Source: Psoroptes ovis (taxonomy: Eukaryota > Arthropoda > Arachnida > Sarcoptiformes > Psoroptidae). Taken from it: a stretch of 64,000 nucleotides of DNA. This document shows, one piece after another, positions 1 to 12,517 of the stretch. Position 1 is the first letter of the stretch. Each line of letters starts with the position of its first letter. Position numbers and translations under genes: made by a program. Location: the NCBI GenBank assembly GCA_002943765.1, contig PQWQ01000011.1, positions 1,674,001 to 1,738,000 of the forward strand, in the 5' to 3' direction. The notes below the pieces were generated by a model. That model ran no database searches, was not told the origin of the DNA, and was given only the letters and a program-made list of their open reading frames with translations.

Positions 1-218
1 TTGGTTGGTGGTGTGCTGCGCTGGTGTTGGCATCGAATGACAGTGTTTTGAAGCGAGAAAAAAAAACATGGAGTTTTCAAGCTTTAGGCTTTAGATGCTT
101 TAAGGCTTGAAATTTAAGCAAAAAATAAAAAATGTGGCTAAATAGTGGCTGTATTTACAATACATTTTGATACAGGCATATACTTCTAGCATCTTGAATG
201 AATTCATTGATTTTTAGC

Positions 219-2588
219 TTAAAATTGTTTTTGTTTTGTTTTCTGATTACTGATATTTGATTTATCCGAAATTTTTCGACAATATTTACAGCGATAATAT
301 TTTCTTTTTTGTGGCTGTTGTTGCTGTCGTTGTCGTCGATGTTTTTTGATCATCAATACTTTTGATCGTTGCCTGCTTTTACTATGATTGTTCGCTTGAT
401 TTCTTCGTCGATATCTTATCGAATCAAATGTTTTCAATGATGATATCGACGAAATGGTCGATGCCTTTTCCGATAGTAATGAGCTTGGAATATTATCATT
501 ATTAATACATGAAAATCCATAGGAAATGTTTCCGATTTTTGACCATAATTGCCATATGATTGATAATATTGTTATGAATAAAAATAATATAAATGTTGAT
601 AAATCTAAAAGAAAACAAATAATCAATGGATAAATGATAATTTCATAAAATGAATGCGAATAACATTACCATTCTTGGTTAAATTTATTAAATCAACAAA
701 TGGATATATTCTGATTATGTGATAATGATTATGTAGCCAAAAATTATAAATAATACGAAATAATGTAAAATTTTTCAATAGGAAACAACAATCAAATAGT
801 AATAATTGAACAAATACAGTGATGATCGATGTTGATAATGCACTCATCTAGAAGATTAAGAAATATATGAAAATTAAGGATTAATTTAAACCAGATCATG
901 AAATTTACCCAAAATAAATCGATGAAATAAAACATTGATAAATGAAGAATCAAAATACCGAATATGAATGCAAAATTCAAATAAAGTTCTTGATGATATG
1001 GATTTTCATTATGATAATAATTAAATGTATGATCATTGAAACTCAGTAAATAAATATTAAACATAATAGCCATCAACCAAATGGATAATACAATTGAATG
1101 TAATGATAATGCCAGCCGTAGATTTCTTGACCATCTACAAAACAATGTCCACAACGATGACAAGATAATACTGATTATAAATGAATAAATTATATTCGTA
1201 TATGAATGATTTTGATCATTATTATTATTATTGGTAGGGTTGACAAACATATCGATATGCCATTTTGATGAAATGATTGTCAATAATGACAATGAAAACG
1301 TAAAGAATAATATAAAAGCAAAATAAAATATTTCTGAAAATAGAAAAAGGATTAAGGTCATTAATCTTATAAGAAACAATTGAATTCTTACCAAGAACAA
1401 AATAACGAAAGCCGATCAGTGAAACAATAATGGATAATAAGCCCATAAATACGAATAAAATAATTAAAATAATATCATCAAAATTTTGAATTGAATGATT
1501 ATAATGATTTGGAATATAAAATGATGAATGATGATTTCGGATGGTCGTCGAAGAATCATTTTTTAATTTTGCAATTATGCTAAAATAAATTGTTTGTTTT
1601 GAATTTGATTTAAAATATAACCTTAGTGGGGATATATTAGAATTTATTTTCGCTATTAACCAACAATGTTTATCTACCCATTCGTAATTTGACATCAGTA
1701 TTAAACGATGATAATATTCAATTTCATCATCATCTTCATCGTTATTATTATTCAAATTATAATTATTATCAACCGAATAATATGCATAGATTAAATATTC
1801 AATTTGTTTATGACTATCATGACCACATTGATCATTCCAATCATCATCAATTTCATAACCTAATGATGCATGTTGAAATGTTAAATAATTAATCAATGGG
1901 AATGGTGTTTGTTTTATGATAATAAATGGTGATATTTCTAATGGAAATTCAAGATTACAACCGCCTGGAATCGGTGCTATTCGACAAAATAATGATTTAA
2001 AGATGAAAATTGGTTATTTCAATTAAAAAAAGATTGATAAAACATACCATAAATACTCGTATAACTATTTTCGGTCAACAATACATTGACCAAATTTTCA
2101 TTTGAATTATATAAACAAATTGAATATGATTGATTATGATACAAATGATGATGATGATGATTTTGATTGTTTTGTGGTTGACGATTATGGCTGTCGAATG
2201 CCAAACCAAAATTTGTACCACTCATTATAATTGATCGAGGATTTTGTGGACGACATAATGATACATTATTGCGATATGTATGTACGCCGAATATCTTTAA
2301 AATTATAGATTTGGATTCATTATAATAATTGAAATTATCATTAATATTAATTAATTTATGTTCAAAACTATTTAGTTGAATTAATTTATAACTAGTTAAT
2401 TGATTAGTATTATTTGTTTTCGATGAAATGACTAATGAATTTTCAATATTATTATTATTGATTGAATTCAGAATTGTTATTGTATCATTTGTATCAAATT
2501 GAACCGGTGCTAAATGACTAGTGTTGATTATGAAGATAATTATTAGGGTCATTGATTTGATTATATCAAAATAATTGGCCATTTTCAT
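219..2588 (-). CDS. TM7SF3-like seven-transmembrane protein, 5 exons
   Basis: Five exons on the minus strand join in frame: 2588-2048, 1976-1392, 1333-909, 847-670, 604-219. Introns are 58-71 bp with GT/AG borders, and the summed coding length is 2115 nt (704 residues plus stop). The start at 2588 gives a signal-peptide-like hydrophobic stretch (about residues 8-26), followed by an N-rich, His-rich luminal/extracellular domain with many N-x-S/T sites. A PIPGGCN motif sits at about residues 183-189. Seven hydrophobic segments follow at about 347-375, 378-397, 421-442, 448-472, 493-516, 522-541 and 578-597, then a basic tail of about 100 residues. A long ectodomain, the PGGCN motif and a C-terminal 7-TM block are what I remember of TM7SF3, a vertebrate membrane protein linked to cell survival and stress signalling. 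The exon structure is well supported. The family name is recognition by architecture and motif, and an unrelated 7-TM protein is the alternative. Confidence 0.68.
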
Positions 2589-4613
2589 AAAAACTTAAGA
2601 AAATAGCGCCATAAATCACAAATTTTAAATAAATTACGCCTGACTATTTGAGAAAATGATACAATATCATGGATCATGGACCATGGAATCCAAAAAACCA
2701 TCGAAATCAAAAAACCGTTGAAAATTTTCGTTTCAAATTTTGAAATGATCAAAAGATGGTACTTGAATCGTTTCGATGAATATTTAACAATAATCAATTT
2801 TTCAACAAAAGATGGAAACACATTCCTGCCTCAAGGCAAAGCAAATAGAAAAAATTTAAAAATTTTCTGGGTTGATCCCGCCTAAAAAGAACTGATCAAG
2901 AGCAAAGCAAAGCCAAAAAAAATCAATAGGCCAAAGCCCGAATCCATTATCGGTTATAGCATTATGGATCATTATGGTCAAACTATAGACTTGGTATGTA
3001 CGACTAGTTCCAAATTTTGAATTTGTTCCAACTTTTGAATTTGTTGTTCCCGACCAAGGTATATAGAATTCAACTCATCTTCAATAGAAGTCGTATATTT
3101 CAGATGATTTTTACCGAATTTTACCCGAACTAAGCCGAATCTACTACCACCACCACCTCTGTCAGCTCATGATGATCATTGAAACTTCGGATTTGATTTC
3201 GGATGTTTTTTTTTATAACAAGAATAATTTTTAAAAACTCAAGCAGCCAAACAACAACAACAACATTGAATTTATTTATATCCACATCAAGAGAATTGTC
3301 GAAGAAATTCTTTTCTTGAAATTTTAATGAATGAATGAAAGATGTGTGTTGACAATCATTATCATTAATTCAATGTGTGTGTATGAACAAGGGTGGTGAT
3401 CTTTTCAGTTTTTTGTTTTATTTATTTGTTTTTCGGTCGGGAAAAAAACGAATCCATGCCAAAGATGTATGCGTGTTTTGATGTGTGTATCTGTGTATTA
3501 TTAGATTTCTTAAATTAATGAATTAAAAATAAATAAATTTTCTTGTTTCCTAAGTGAAAACATTTGAAATGACAAGGCCACTTAGGTCATCATCTTTGAA
3601 TTTGAAAAATTTGTTTTTGTTGTTGTTGTTTCAATTCTAAATTAATTCAAATTTTCTCACTTTCAACTTGAACATCTGCTGCTTCAATCAATGTTAAAAG
3701 AGATAAGGCAAAAATTATTTTAGAAAATTTATTCATCAATAAATCAATCAATCAATGATTGATCAATCGATCAATGATAGATCGATCAATCAATTTGTTT
3801 TTAATGTAAAAAACATTTTTCAACATTCAAAAGATTTGACCTATGAAACTATGAAAAATCAAAGATTTAAAATCATGTCGAATCATCGTTCATTCATTCA
3901 TTGATTCATTGATTTGAATATTAACAACATGATCATGGTGTTTGACTACGACGATCATCAGATTTAACCACAAAACAGATTTAAATTATGTTAAACCACA
4001 AAAAACAGCAGAAATTCCCGATGATATCGACTTGTAAATAAATGAACAACAAACACCAAACAACCAACCAGACAAACAAACAAACAACGATTAACATTTG
4101 ATTCAATAATTTCAAAAGATATTTATAAAACCAATTTCACCGCCAAACAAGCCTGTATATTTTAATGATATTTAAATATATTTCAAACATCAAAAACATC
4201 ATAGGAAAACATCATAGAAAAACATTGAAATACAACATAAACAAAATATTTTTTTTTTCAAATCAAATTTGACATTTTTACATTAATAATTACATTGTCA
4301 TATGTATTATTATCATTGATTTTGTATTTTTTATGATGTTTTTTTGATTGCCAATTTACATGTGTCTGTGTCTGTTTGAAAGTGTGTATTTGTCTGTCTG
4401 TGTTATATGTGTTTCATGTTCATGTGAAATTGTCAAAATTTTTTTTTGTTGGCAAATGAATCATTAATGATTGACTAATCGCCAAAATAAACAAAATTAA
4501 TCGACCAATCAATCAATCAATCGATCGATCAACATGTGATGACCAGCTGAAATTTGACCAAATTTGAAAATTTTCCCCCGTCATATTAAACGATCAAATT
4601 AATTTTGAAAAAA
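2589..4613. other. divergent intergenic spacer between TM7SF3-like and ANKS1 genes
   Basis: Two kilobases separate the start codons of two divergent genes, so both promoters and 5' UTRs should lie here. The sequence is AT-rich with short runs of (CAAT)n, (GTTT)n and (CAA)n. A short imperfect direct repeat built on GTTCCAAATTTTGAATTT lies at about 3008-3045. One copy of the dispersed motif GAGCAAAGCAAAGC lies at 2900-2913. I see no open frame with splice support and cannot place a core promoter. Confidence 0.6.
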
Positions 4614-7600
4614 ATGGGCAAAGAACAAGACCTGTTGGAAGCATCGCGAAATGGAAATTATCATGTTATCGAGAAAAATCTGATGGCTCGAATGAAAAAA
4701 AGTGGTCCATTGCATTTGACAAGGTAAATGCCTGCTTGTTTAGCTTAGTTTTTCACCTGAAATCAATCAAAATCAACGTTACGACCATACATCATGTCAG
4801 TCTAAATGATTTGAATATCAAATTATCAATCGTCTCATTATAGCCCAGTATAAGCGTTCAATATTTCTCAAGCGTTCATGAAATTTTCAGAGGAATCACG
4901 GAAGCATGAAACAGATCTTAAGAAAAATTAAATATTTATTAGGCCAAAATGAAAAGAAATCAATCAAATTCGTATCAAATGGATTATCATAATCCCCTTT
5001 TTGTTGTTTCTTGGACAAAGTATTTCAATGATAATACTTAGTTGATTGCATACATTCAACATTTCTCTCATTTGAAATTTGATTGCGGAAATATTTTCCT
5101 TTATTTTTTTTTCTCATTGAAATCAACATTAATCCACTGATGATAATATCAATCAATTTTAATGGCTATTTTTCCATTTTCTCAAAAAAAATAGTCTAAG
5201 AAGATTACCTGGGCCAAACACTACTGATCCTCGGAATGGTTTTACTTGTTTACATTATGCTTCACTTAATGGTCATAAGTATGTGCAATTTCTTTGAATT
5301 TATTAATTTCTTTAATCTTTGTTTATTTTTCAAATAAAAAACCAGGGATATCGTTAGAATACTGTTGGAATACGGCGCTAATCCAAATGTTGTGGATCAT
5401 AATGGATCATCACCATTACATTTGGCTTCATGGACTGGAGATTATGAAATTGTTAGCATGTTAATATCGGCAAATAATAGCAATAACAATAATGGCATTC
5501 AACCGAATGATAGCAATAATTGTATGCCGTCTAATAATAATAATAAAAAATTATATGCGGATATAAATCTAAAGGTAAGTCGAAAATTGCTTAATTATTT
5601 TCATTATTTCTCATAATTAATTTGAAATTAATTATTTTTCCCTTTAAAATTGAAAGAATAAAGATAATGAAACAGCGCTACATTCAGCATGTCAATATGG
5701 ACATACGGCTGTTGTATCATTGTTGCTGACACAAGGTGCTGATCCTTTCGTACAGAATATCCGCCAAGAAACACCGTTAGATTTAGCTAGTCAATATGGA
5801 CGATTGGAAACAATTGAATTGCTGCTTCAATTACGTTTTGATTTGCTAAATGATTATTTGACAACAACGGTAAATAAAAATAATAATAATAATAATAATG
5901 ATAATCATCATCATCAACAACAACTACGACAACATTCACCATTACATTTAGCGTCACGTAATGGACATAAATCAATTGTCAAACTATTATTAGATCTTGG
6001 ATTCAATGTTAATTATTTGGTAATTATTGCATTTATTCATTCAATTTTTGTTTTCTTCCATTGTTTTTTGGATTAATTAACCTGATTTTTCTTTTCCAAC
6101 AATTTTTTTTAATAATCATTATTTCTATTAATCAAGACTGTCAATGGAACTGCACTACATGAAGCGGTCATGTGCGGTAAAAATGAAGTTGTTCGCATGT
6201 TATTGGAAGCAGGTACTGATATTAGATTATGTAATGATCGTGGACAAAAAGTACAACAATTAATTGATGGTTTGAATACATCAGTGACGAAGCAGACAAG
6301 AAAATTACTTAGAGGTTTGTCGATCAATTTCGAGTTGTGACTTATAATCCTTAATAATCATTTATTAAACAATTTTCAGAACACATGCAGCGGATTAACG
6401 ATTTTAATTTAGCTAATAATGGAAATTATGATAATGATGATGAGGAGGAAACTATGGACCGTAATGAACTCATATCACCAATGTCTGAATCTACTGCTAG
6501 TCATATTAGTAATGCAAATAATACAAATAGTCATGATGGTTTATATAATAATAATAATAGTCAAATAATTTATGGTGATCATTCACAATCTGAAGATCAA
6601 GATTTAACTATTGTTGATTCAATGTTAAATGATGAAATGAATGCTTTTTATAATCATTTCGAAACGGCTAATAATGATAATCAACAAGATTTTGATGATT
6701 TAATTATGGATGATGATGATGAAGATGGTACCGATATTCAATGTATATCGCCTCCACCTGGTTATACTGATGGTGATCACATTAATGATGATGATCATAA
6801 TAATGATTCTTGCCATATTAATCCAATAAATCCTGAATGTATTGATTGTGTTTCACCATCATCATCATTATTTTCTACATCAATTTTTTCTGAATTAGCA
6901 TCAATTTTCGATGAACATCTTGTTAATCCGCCGAAAAATTCCACTGAATCAAAAAATAATAATTTAAATCAATCATCGATCAATGGAGGTAGTTCAATGG
7001 AATTACGTTCATCAAATCAAATTAAATCTTCAAATTCATTCACCAATGATAATGAAGAATTAATTTTTCGATCAACAACATTTAATCAAAAATTTTTTAA
7101 TGAAGGTAACAACGAAAAAGATCCTCTTCATCATCATCAATCATTTAATGATGTATATTGTCGTGATTCACCATCACGTCGAATGACAACACCAAACATA
7201 ATGATTGGCGCTGTATCATCTTCATCAAATATTCCAGCTCAAAATGATAACCAAGCAATGATGTTAATTCAATCAAATCAAAATCATAATAATATTAATA
7301 ATAATAATGATTCAATGACTATTTCTAGTTCAAATTATTCCATTTCTTCATCCGTATCTTCCACAACCAATATGAACAATAAACATGCAATGAAAATTCA
7401 ACCACCGCTCAAACCACCACGTAAATCAATTGATTCGAAAAAAGTTCTCAAATCCAAGTCTATTGATCAATGTTCATTCGTATCATCTGGATTGAAAATA
7501 ATTGATATCCAAAATGACAAACCAGCATCGCTACAGCTTCAAAATAATCGTGATGATTCTCGATCTTCGGATTTAAATGATTCAAGTGATCATAGTACTT

Positions 7601-10600
7601 CACAAAATATGAATAGTGTTATAAGTAAAAAAGGTAATTATTTTCATCGATGATTTTTTTGAGCCTTAAAATTTCAAAATTTCATTTTCTATATCCTTCA
7701 ATCATTAGAAAATGAAAAAACAAATAGAAAACAGTCATCAAATAAAATTTTAAATGGAATAAACAATAATGAGAAACGAAATGATAATTACAATAATTCA
7801 TCATTATTATCATCAACAACTCATCATTCGATCGATGATTTCTATTTACTTTATGATCAAGCAGCACGTGAAGAACATGAGAAGGAAAAAATCAATAATC
7901 ATAATCAAGATCATCGATTATCGATGACGAATACACAATTAAATGATCAACAACAAAAACAATCAACAATCCGAGAAAAAGCGGAACAAAATAATGAACC
8001 GTTAATGAACAGTCATAATAATAATAATAATGACGATAATGATGAAAATATTTCATACGGAACAAATAATGATCCACCAAGTCCAAATAGTGCTGAAACC
8101 GAAATCATTCATGCAATTGAACCATTAAAACAGGTAAACTAGTTTATATTATATTAGGTTGTCCGAAAAGTTTTTGCCGATTATATCGTAGAAAATCATT
8201 GAAAAATTGGCAAAAACTTTTCGGACAACCTAATATTATGAATCATATTTTTGATTTAAATTTGAAAAAATGAAAAATTATTCATTTTTTAATTTAGCAA
8301 TTTTATGGAAATGATAATACTTCAATATTATTGAAAATAACCAATAATTCAATTTCGATTGAACCGAAACGAACAAAACGAAGAAAAAAAGCAGGACAAA
8401 TATCCAAAGTGAATTGTCAACATCATCAACCTCATGAATATCGTGATAATTGGACATTGACTACTCAAAATGATGATCAAATAATTGATGAAAATGCGAG
8501 CAATGATAATAAGAAATCAATCGGGATATATGTTCATCTAGAAAATGTTGATAAAAATGCAAAATTAATTACAAAATGTGGTATCGATGACCACCACCAA
8601 CAACAACAACCACATCATCATCATCAGCATCGTAATCGATCACATAATAAAAATCATAGTAAAAGACAACAGCACCAGCACCAGCAGCAGCCTACCAAAC
8701 AAATCAGTGATAAACAAATTCAAAAACAAACAGCGACAAATGTTGACCAACAAAAACAATCGACCAATGATTATTACAGTGCATATTGTGAAACATTGAA
8801 ATTTGATAAAAAAGGTGAAAAAGAAAATCCGTTCGCCGGTTTATGCCGTGGTGGATTGACTCCGGCAAAATCTGTTAACAACGCTCGAACTGTGGCCGCT
8901 GGACAATCACCACAGTCACAATTATTATCATCATCCGGAACAAACGGAACAATTGAAAAAAAGAAGAAAATTGTCGAATTAAGTGAAACACGAAAATCAT
9001 TACGTAAACAGCGATCAATTTTAAGCGGTGGTCGTGCAGAATCTATGAATAAATTGAACAATAATAATCACAATGGAAAGCTAAGTGTTTTCAATGAAGA
9101 TGATAAAAAATCCAAATCAATCGATCAACGATCATCGTCAACAACATTGACAGGTGCAATGATTACCCACCCAAATAATATCTATGCAACATTGCGTAAG
9201 AAAAAGAAAAGTAAAAGTTTTAATGGTGATAATAATGCTAAATTGTCAGCAATTGACATTGATGAATGTTGTGGTGAACAAAATAATGGCAACGATAATA
9301 AAAAGTATTCAACCGATAAAAATGATCGATCAATGAATAGTAATAGTATTCTTCAGGATCAAAGTCAACAAATTTTTTTATGGCTCAAAGAAATTGATAT
9401 GCAAGAATATAAAGACATTTTAATAAGAAATGGTTACGATGATTTGGATTTTATGGTTCGTTTAATTTATTTTTTCATTTGACCATTTCATTGAAATTAT
9501 ATTAATTTTTTTTTGCCTTAATTTTGTTTCACAGGACAATAACGTCATGGATGATAATGATTTAATAGAAATTGGTATTATTCAAGCATTACATCGTGAT
9601 GCTATACTTCGTGCAGCACAATCATTACCTTATCGTACACCGAAATTAACACGTGATCAATTGCAAAAATTTTCGATTGAAGAATGGCTTTCCTTCATAC
9701 ATTTAAAACAATATGTTGATATATTTAAAAATAATGGGCTAACAGAATTACGGAAAATTCGTAACATTTGGGAAGTTGAATTGGAAACAATGTTAGAAAT
9801 TGATAAATGTGGACATCGTAGACGTATACTATATTCATTATCTGATTTTAATCAACGTGATTCAATGATTGTTTCGGATAATAGTGATGTAAATTTAACC
9901 ATTTATAATTGGTGGAAAATATATTCTCGCTAATTTTATTGTTATTACAGGCCTTGTCTCCATGGCTGTCAACAGATAATGCAAGCACATGTACACAAAA
10001 TGATCGAGGACGTGATAAAAATGATCATCAACAACAGCCGCAGCAACAACAATCGCAATGGAAAGGATGGAAACATGCTCGTCATGAATTAATCAATGGT
10101 GAATGTCAATATTTAGTCAATTATTTAGGATCAACATTAGTACGTGAATTACGTGGTATCGATTCAACACGTGCATCGATTGGAAAATTAAAATCATCGA
10201 ATATGATTGATGATGGAAAAATATCAAAAATATTATTATCGATTTCATGTCAAGGTGTACAATTTCAAGATTCAAAAACAAATGTAAGTGTTTTGCTTAA
10301 TTTCAAATGCAATGTTGAATCAATGATAAATTTCAAATTTTTCACAGAGATTAATATGTGAACATGAAATCCGTAACATTCATTGTATTTGTCAAGATAG
10401 TGAAGATTTAAATTATTTTGCATATATCACTAAAGATTTTGAAACGAATAATCATTATTGTCATGTATTTATGTCAACACAAACGGTTTGTATTTGCTTG
10501 TTTTAATATGTTTTTAGTTATCATTTATTGGACTAAATTGAAATCATATTTATAAATTTTAATAAATTCAAAACAGGATCTAGTCACAGAAATCATCCTA

Positions 10601-11800
10601 ACACTGGGACAAGCATTTGAGATTGCCTATCAGATTGTATTGGAACAATATAATATACATGTTAAACAGCAACAACAACAGCACCAAACATCAACAATTA
10701 AATCTTGTCCAGCGAATAATGTTCAAAACTTGTCAAATACTTCAACAGTAAAAGAGCTAGAAAATTCTTCACCACCTTCATCATCAAGCCACAATAATAA
10801 TGATAATAATTGTCCCGATTTAAATAATCAATTGAATACAACTTTTGTCAAAGTGGATCAACCACAAAAATCAAATTCCAATGTTGACAATGTGATTGAA
10901 AGCAGCAATAATGATAATAACAATAATAAAAACAGCACAAAACCTTCATCACCACCACCACCACCACCTCAAGAAAAACAATTTCAAGAATTATTATTTG
11001 AACAAAGTAATAATTTGAATAAAAATAAACATATTGAAAAAGAGATACGATTGATATCACCACAACCACCGTTATCATCCTCACCATTTATTAAAATGGA
11101 TCAAGATTTACAGCAGCAACAGCAACAGCAACCAAACAAATCCAAATCAATCAACGATGATGATGATGAGATTATAGCTGTTGGCGAACAACAACAACAA
11201 CAGCAGCAGCAACAGCCGCAACAAGAACAATTATATGCTATTGTTGATAAAAGTCGTAAAAATAAAATAACCAAATTACCATTCAATAATAATTTGACGC
11301 AGTATCAACAATCAACCAGTGAAAATGACAAAGAAAATCGACCAATACCACCGATACGATCATCATCGACAGCATCGTCGAATTCAAGTACCGGAACCCG
11401 GTCAGATTCAAGACAACAGCAATTACAACAACATCAACAGCAACAGCAAAAACCAAAACCACCGGTACGTGTACAATCGATGCAAAATCAACAAAAACCC
11501 GAAGTATCACCGAAACCGAAAAATTTATTAAATAAATCAAACACCGTAACATCATCAACAACAATATCATTAGCATCAGCATCAGCATCAGTATCAACAA
11601 ATCTGAAACCAGTACTGGCTCGATATCAGCCACAATTAATGTTATCAACATTTCAACAACAACAACAGCCACAGCAACAAAAATTGAATGAGCATCGAAC
11701 AATAACTAATCATTCCATTATAAATTCATTACCATCGCCATCATCATCATCACAATCATCAATGATTAAAGCTAATCAAAATAATCAAATGATGATTTGA
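4614..11800 (+). CDS. Anks1: ANKS1 family adaptor (ankyrin repeats, two SAM domains, PTB), 12 exons
   Basis: Twelve exons join in frame: 4614-4723, 5195-5278, 5346-5574, 5657-6019, 6137-6314, 6380-7633, 7709-8133, 8298-9455, 9535-9888, 9951-10283, 10348-10485, 10577-11800. They total 5850 nt, giving 1949 residues. The start MGKEQDLLEASRNGNYHV matches the vertebrate ANKS1A start almost word for word. About six ankyrin repeats occupy residues 4-320, for example GFTCLHYASLNGHKDIVRIL. SAM1 (about 1237-1301) crosses the exon 8/9 border. SAM2 (about 1313-1375) contains IWEVELETMLEIDKCGHRRR. The PTB domain (about 1430-1570) contains YLVNYLGSTLVRELRG, HEIRNIHCICQD, YITKDFETNNHYCHVF and ILTLGQAFEIAYQ. 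ANKS1 proteins are cytoplasmic adaptors that bind phosphorylated receptor tails, notably Eph receptors. The linker between ankyrin and SAM (about 900 residues, N/S/D/H-rich) and the C-terminal tail (about 380 residues, Q-rich) are low complexity, which explains the length beyond the roughly 1130 residues of the vertebrate protein. Confidence 0.95.
5195..6314 (+). other. Anks1: ANKS1 ankyrin-repeat block (exons 2-5)
   Basis: These four exons, with the short exon 1, encode the ankyrin array. Consecutive repeats contain LHYASLNGHKDIVRILLEYG, PLHLASWTGDYEIVSMLI, ALHSACQYGHTAVVSLLL, PLDLASQYGRLETIELLL, PLHLASRNGHKSIVKLLL and ALHEAVMCGKNEVVRMLL. Two N/H/Q-rich insertions, at about 5470-5560 and 5870-5930, interrupt the array between repeats. 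Repeat order and the PLDLA-x-YGRLE signature are those of vertebrate ANKS1A/B. Confidence 0.92.
8154..8233 (+). mobile_element. palindromic mariner-type MITE, subfamily A, inside ANKS1 intron 7
   Basis: An 80-bp element begins TTAGGTTGTCCG and ends CGGACAACCTAA. Its arms of about 25 bp are nearly complementary and it is flanked by TA on both sides (8152-8153, 8234-8235). The core carries the TATATCGTAGAAAAT signature of subfamily A. Intron 7 (8134-8297) is 164 bp. Without the element plus one TA it would be 82 bp, the size of its neighbours. Confidence 0.9.
9364..9820 (+). other. Anks1: ANKS1 tandem SAM domains
   Basis: SAM1 starts near 9364 (QIFLWLKEIDMQEYKDILI), is interrupted by the 79-bp intron 9456-9534, and finishes in exon 9 (VMDDNDLIEIGI). 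SAM2 follows at about 9668-9850 with SIEEWLSFIHLKQYVDIF and IWEVELETMLEI. In the family these SAM domains mediate SAM-SAM heterotypic binding, for example to Eph receptor or SHIP2 SAM domains. That function is inferred here. Confidence 0.85.
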
Positions 11801-12517
11801 ATTTTCATCAAAAATTGATAATTTTAAATGATCTCAATCTAATAATTCCATCTTAGAAGTTATTTGTTAGGATTATTTTGTTCATTATTTAAATATTCAA
11901 ATGATAATATATCAAATCAAACACAAAGCTCATAATTATAATAATTAAATCAAATAATAATTATTATTATTTGGCTGTCCGGAAAGTTTTGGCCAATTTT
12001 CATGAGCAACTCATTTGGATTAAGCCGAATGAACTTTTCGGACAACCTAATATTTATTTATTTATTTTTTTCTTCTGAAAAATCTGTCAAGTTTGCCTTG
12101 TTTTTTGTTTTATTTTTCAAAGTTTTTCGTTTCCATTCAGCACACATTTATTTATTTATTTATATTTAATTTAATGTTTTCAAATAATAATAATATTTGT
12201 TAATAATTGTATAATAATAATAGGAAACAATTGATGATAATTTACCAAAGCAGAAAATCAATTATCACATATTTAATATGAATAATGAATGATAATACTC
12301 AATGATTATTTACAAAATTGTTAATTAGTAATTTTCAATTTCTCCATTCTCGTTTATCAATGTGTGTGTGTCTCAATTTTGTGTGTGTGTGCAATATTTT
12401 TATTCAAATATTAATTGAAAATATTTGATCAATTACTTATTTGAAAATTATTTTATTTTGGCTCAAATTTTAATTCAAATAAAATAATTTAAAATAAATT
12501 TAATAATTATTTGATCA
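11801..12517. other. ANKS1 3' flank and probable 3' UTR
   Basis: Very AT-rich sequence between the ANKS1 stop and the 44-bp satellite. An ATTAAA at 11944-11949 and an AATAAA at 12478-12483 are the candidate polyadenylation signals. A MITE copy lies between them. No coding signal is visible. Confidence 0.5.
11970..12050 (+). mobile_element. palindromic mariner-type MITE, subfamily B, 3' of ANKS1
   Basis: About 81 bp with ends GGCTGTCCGGAAAGTTTT and AACTTTTCGGACAACCTAA, flanked by TA. The core differs from subfamily A. It carries CATGAGCAA and GGATTAAGCCGAATGAAC, as in the copies at 40813 and (inverted) 44124, so the two halves are not self-complementary beyond the termini. Confidence 0.85.

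Noticed and set aside
5787..5975. Antisense frame opposite ANKS1 exon 4
   Set aside because: The plus strand encodes conserved ankyrin repeats with phase-consistent splicing.
8154..8233. Palindrome as a microRNA precursor in the ANKS1 intron
   Set aside because: The same sequence recurs many times with TA duplications, so it is a transposable element. A small-RNA role remains possible but not as a dedicated miRNA gene.
11101..11702. Antisense frames rich in Cys, Val and Leu opposite ANKS1 exon 12
   Set aside because: They are shadows of CAG/CAA and CCA repeats in the real exon on the other strand.
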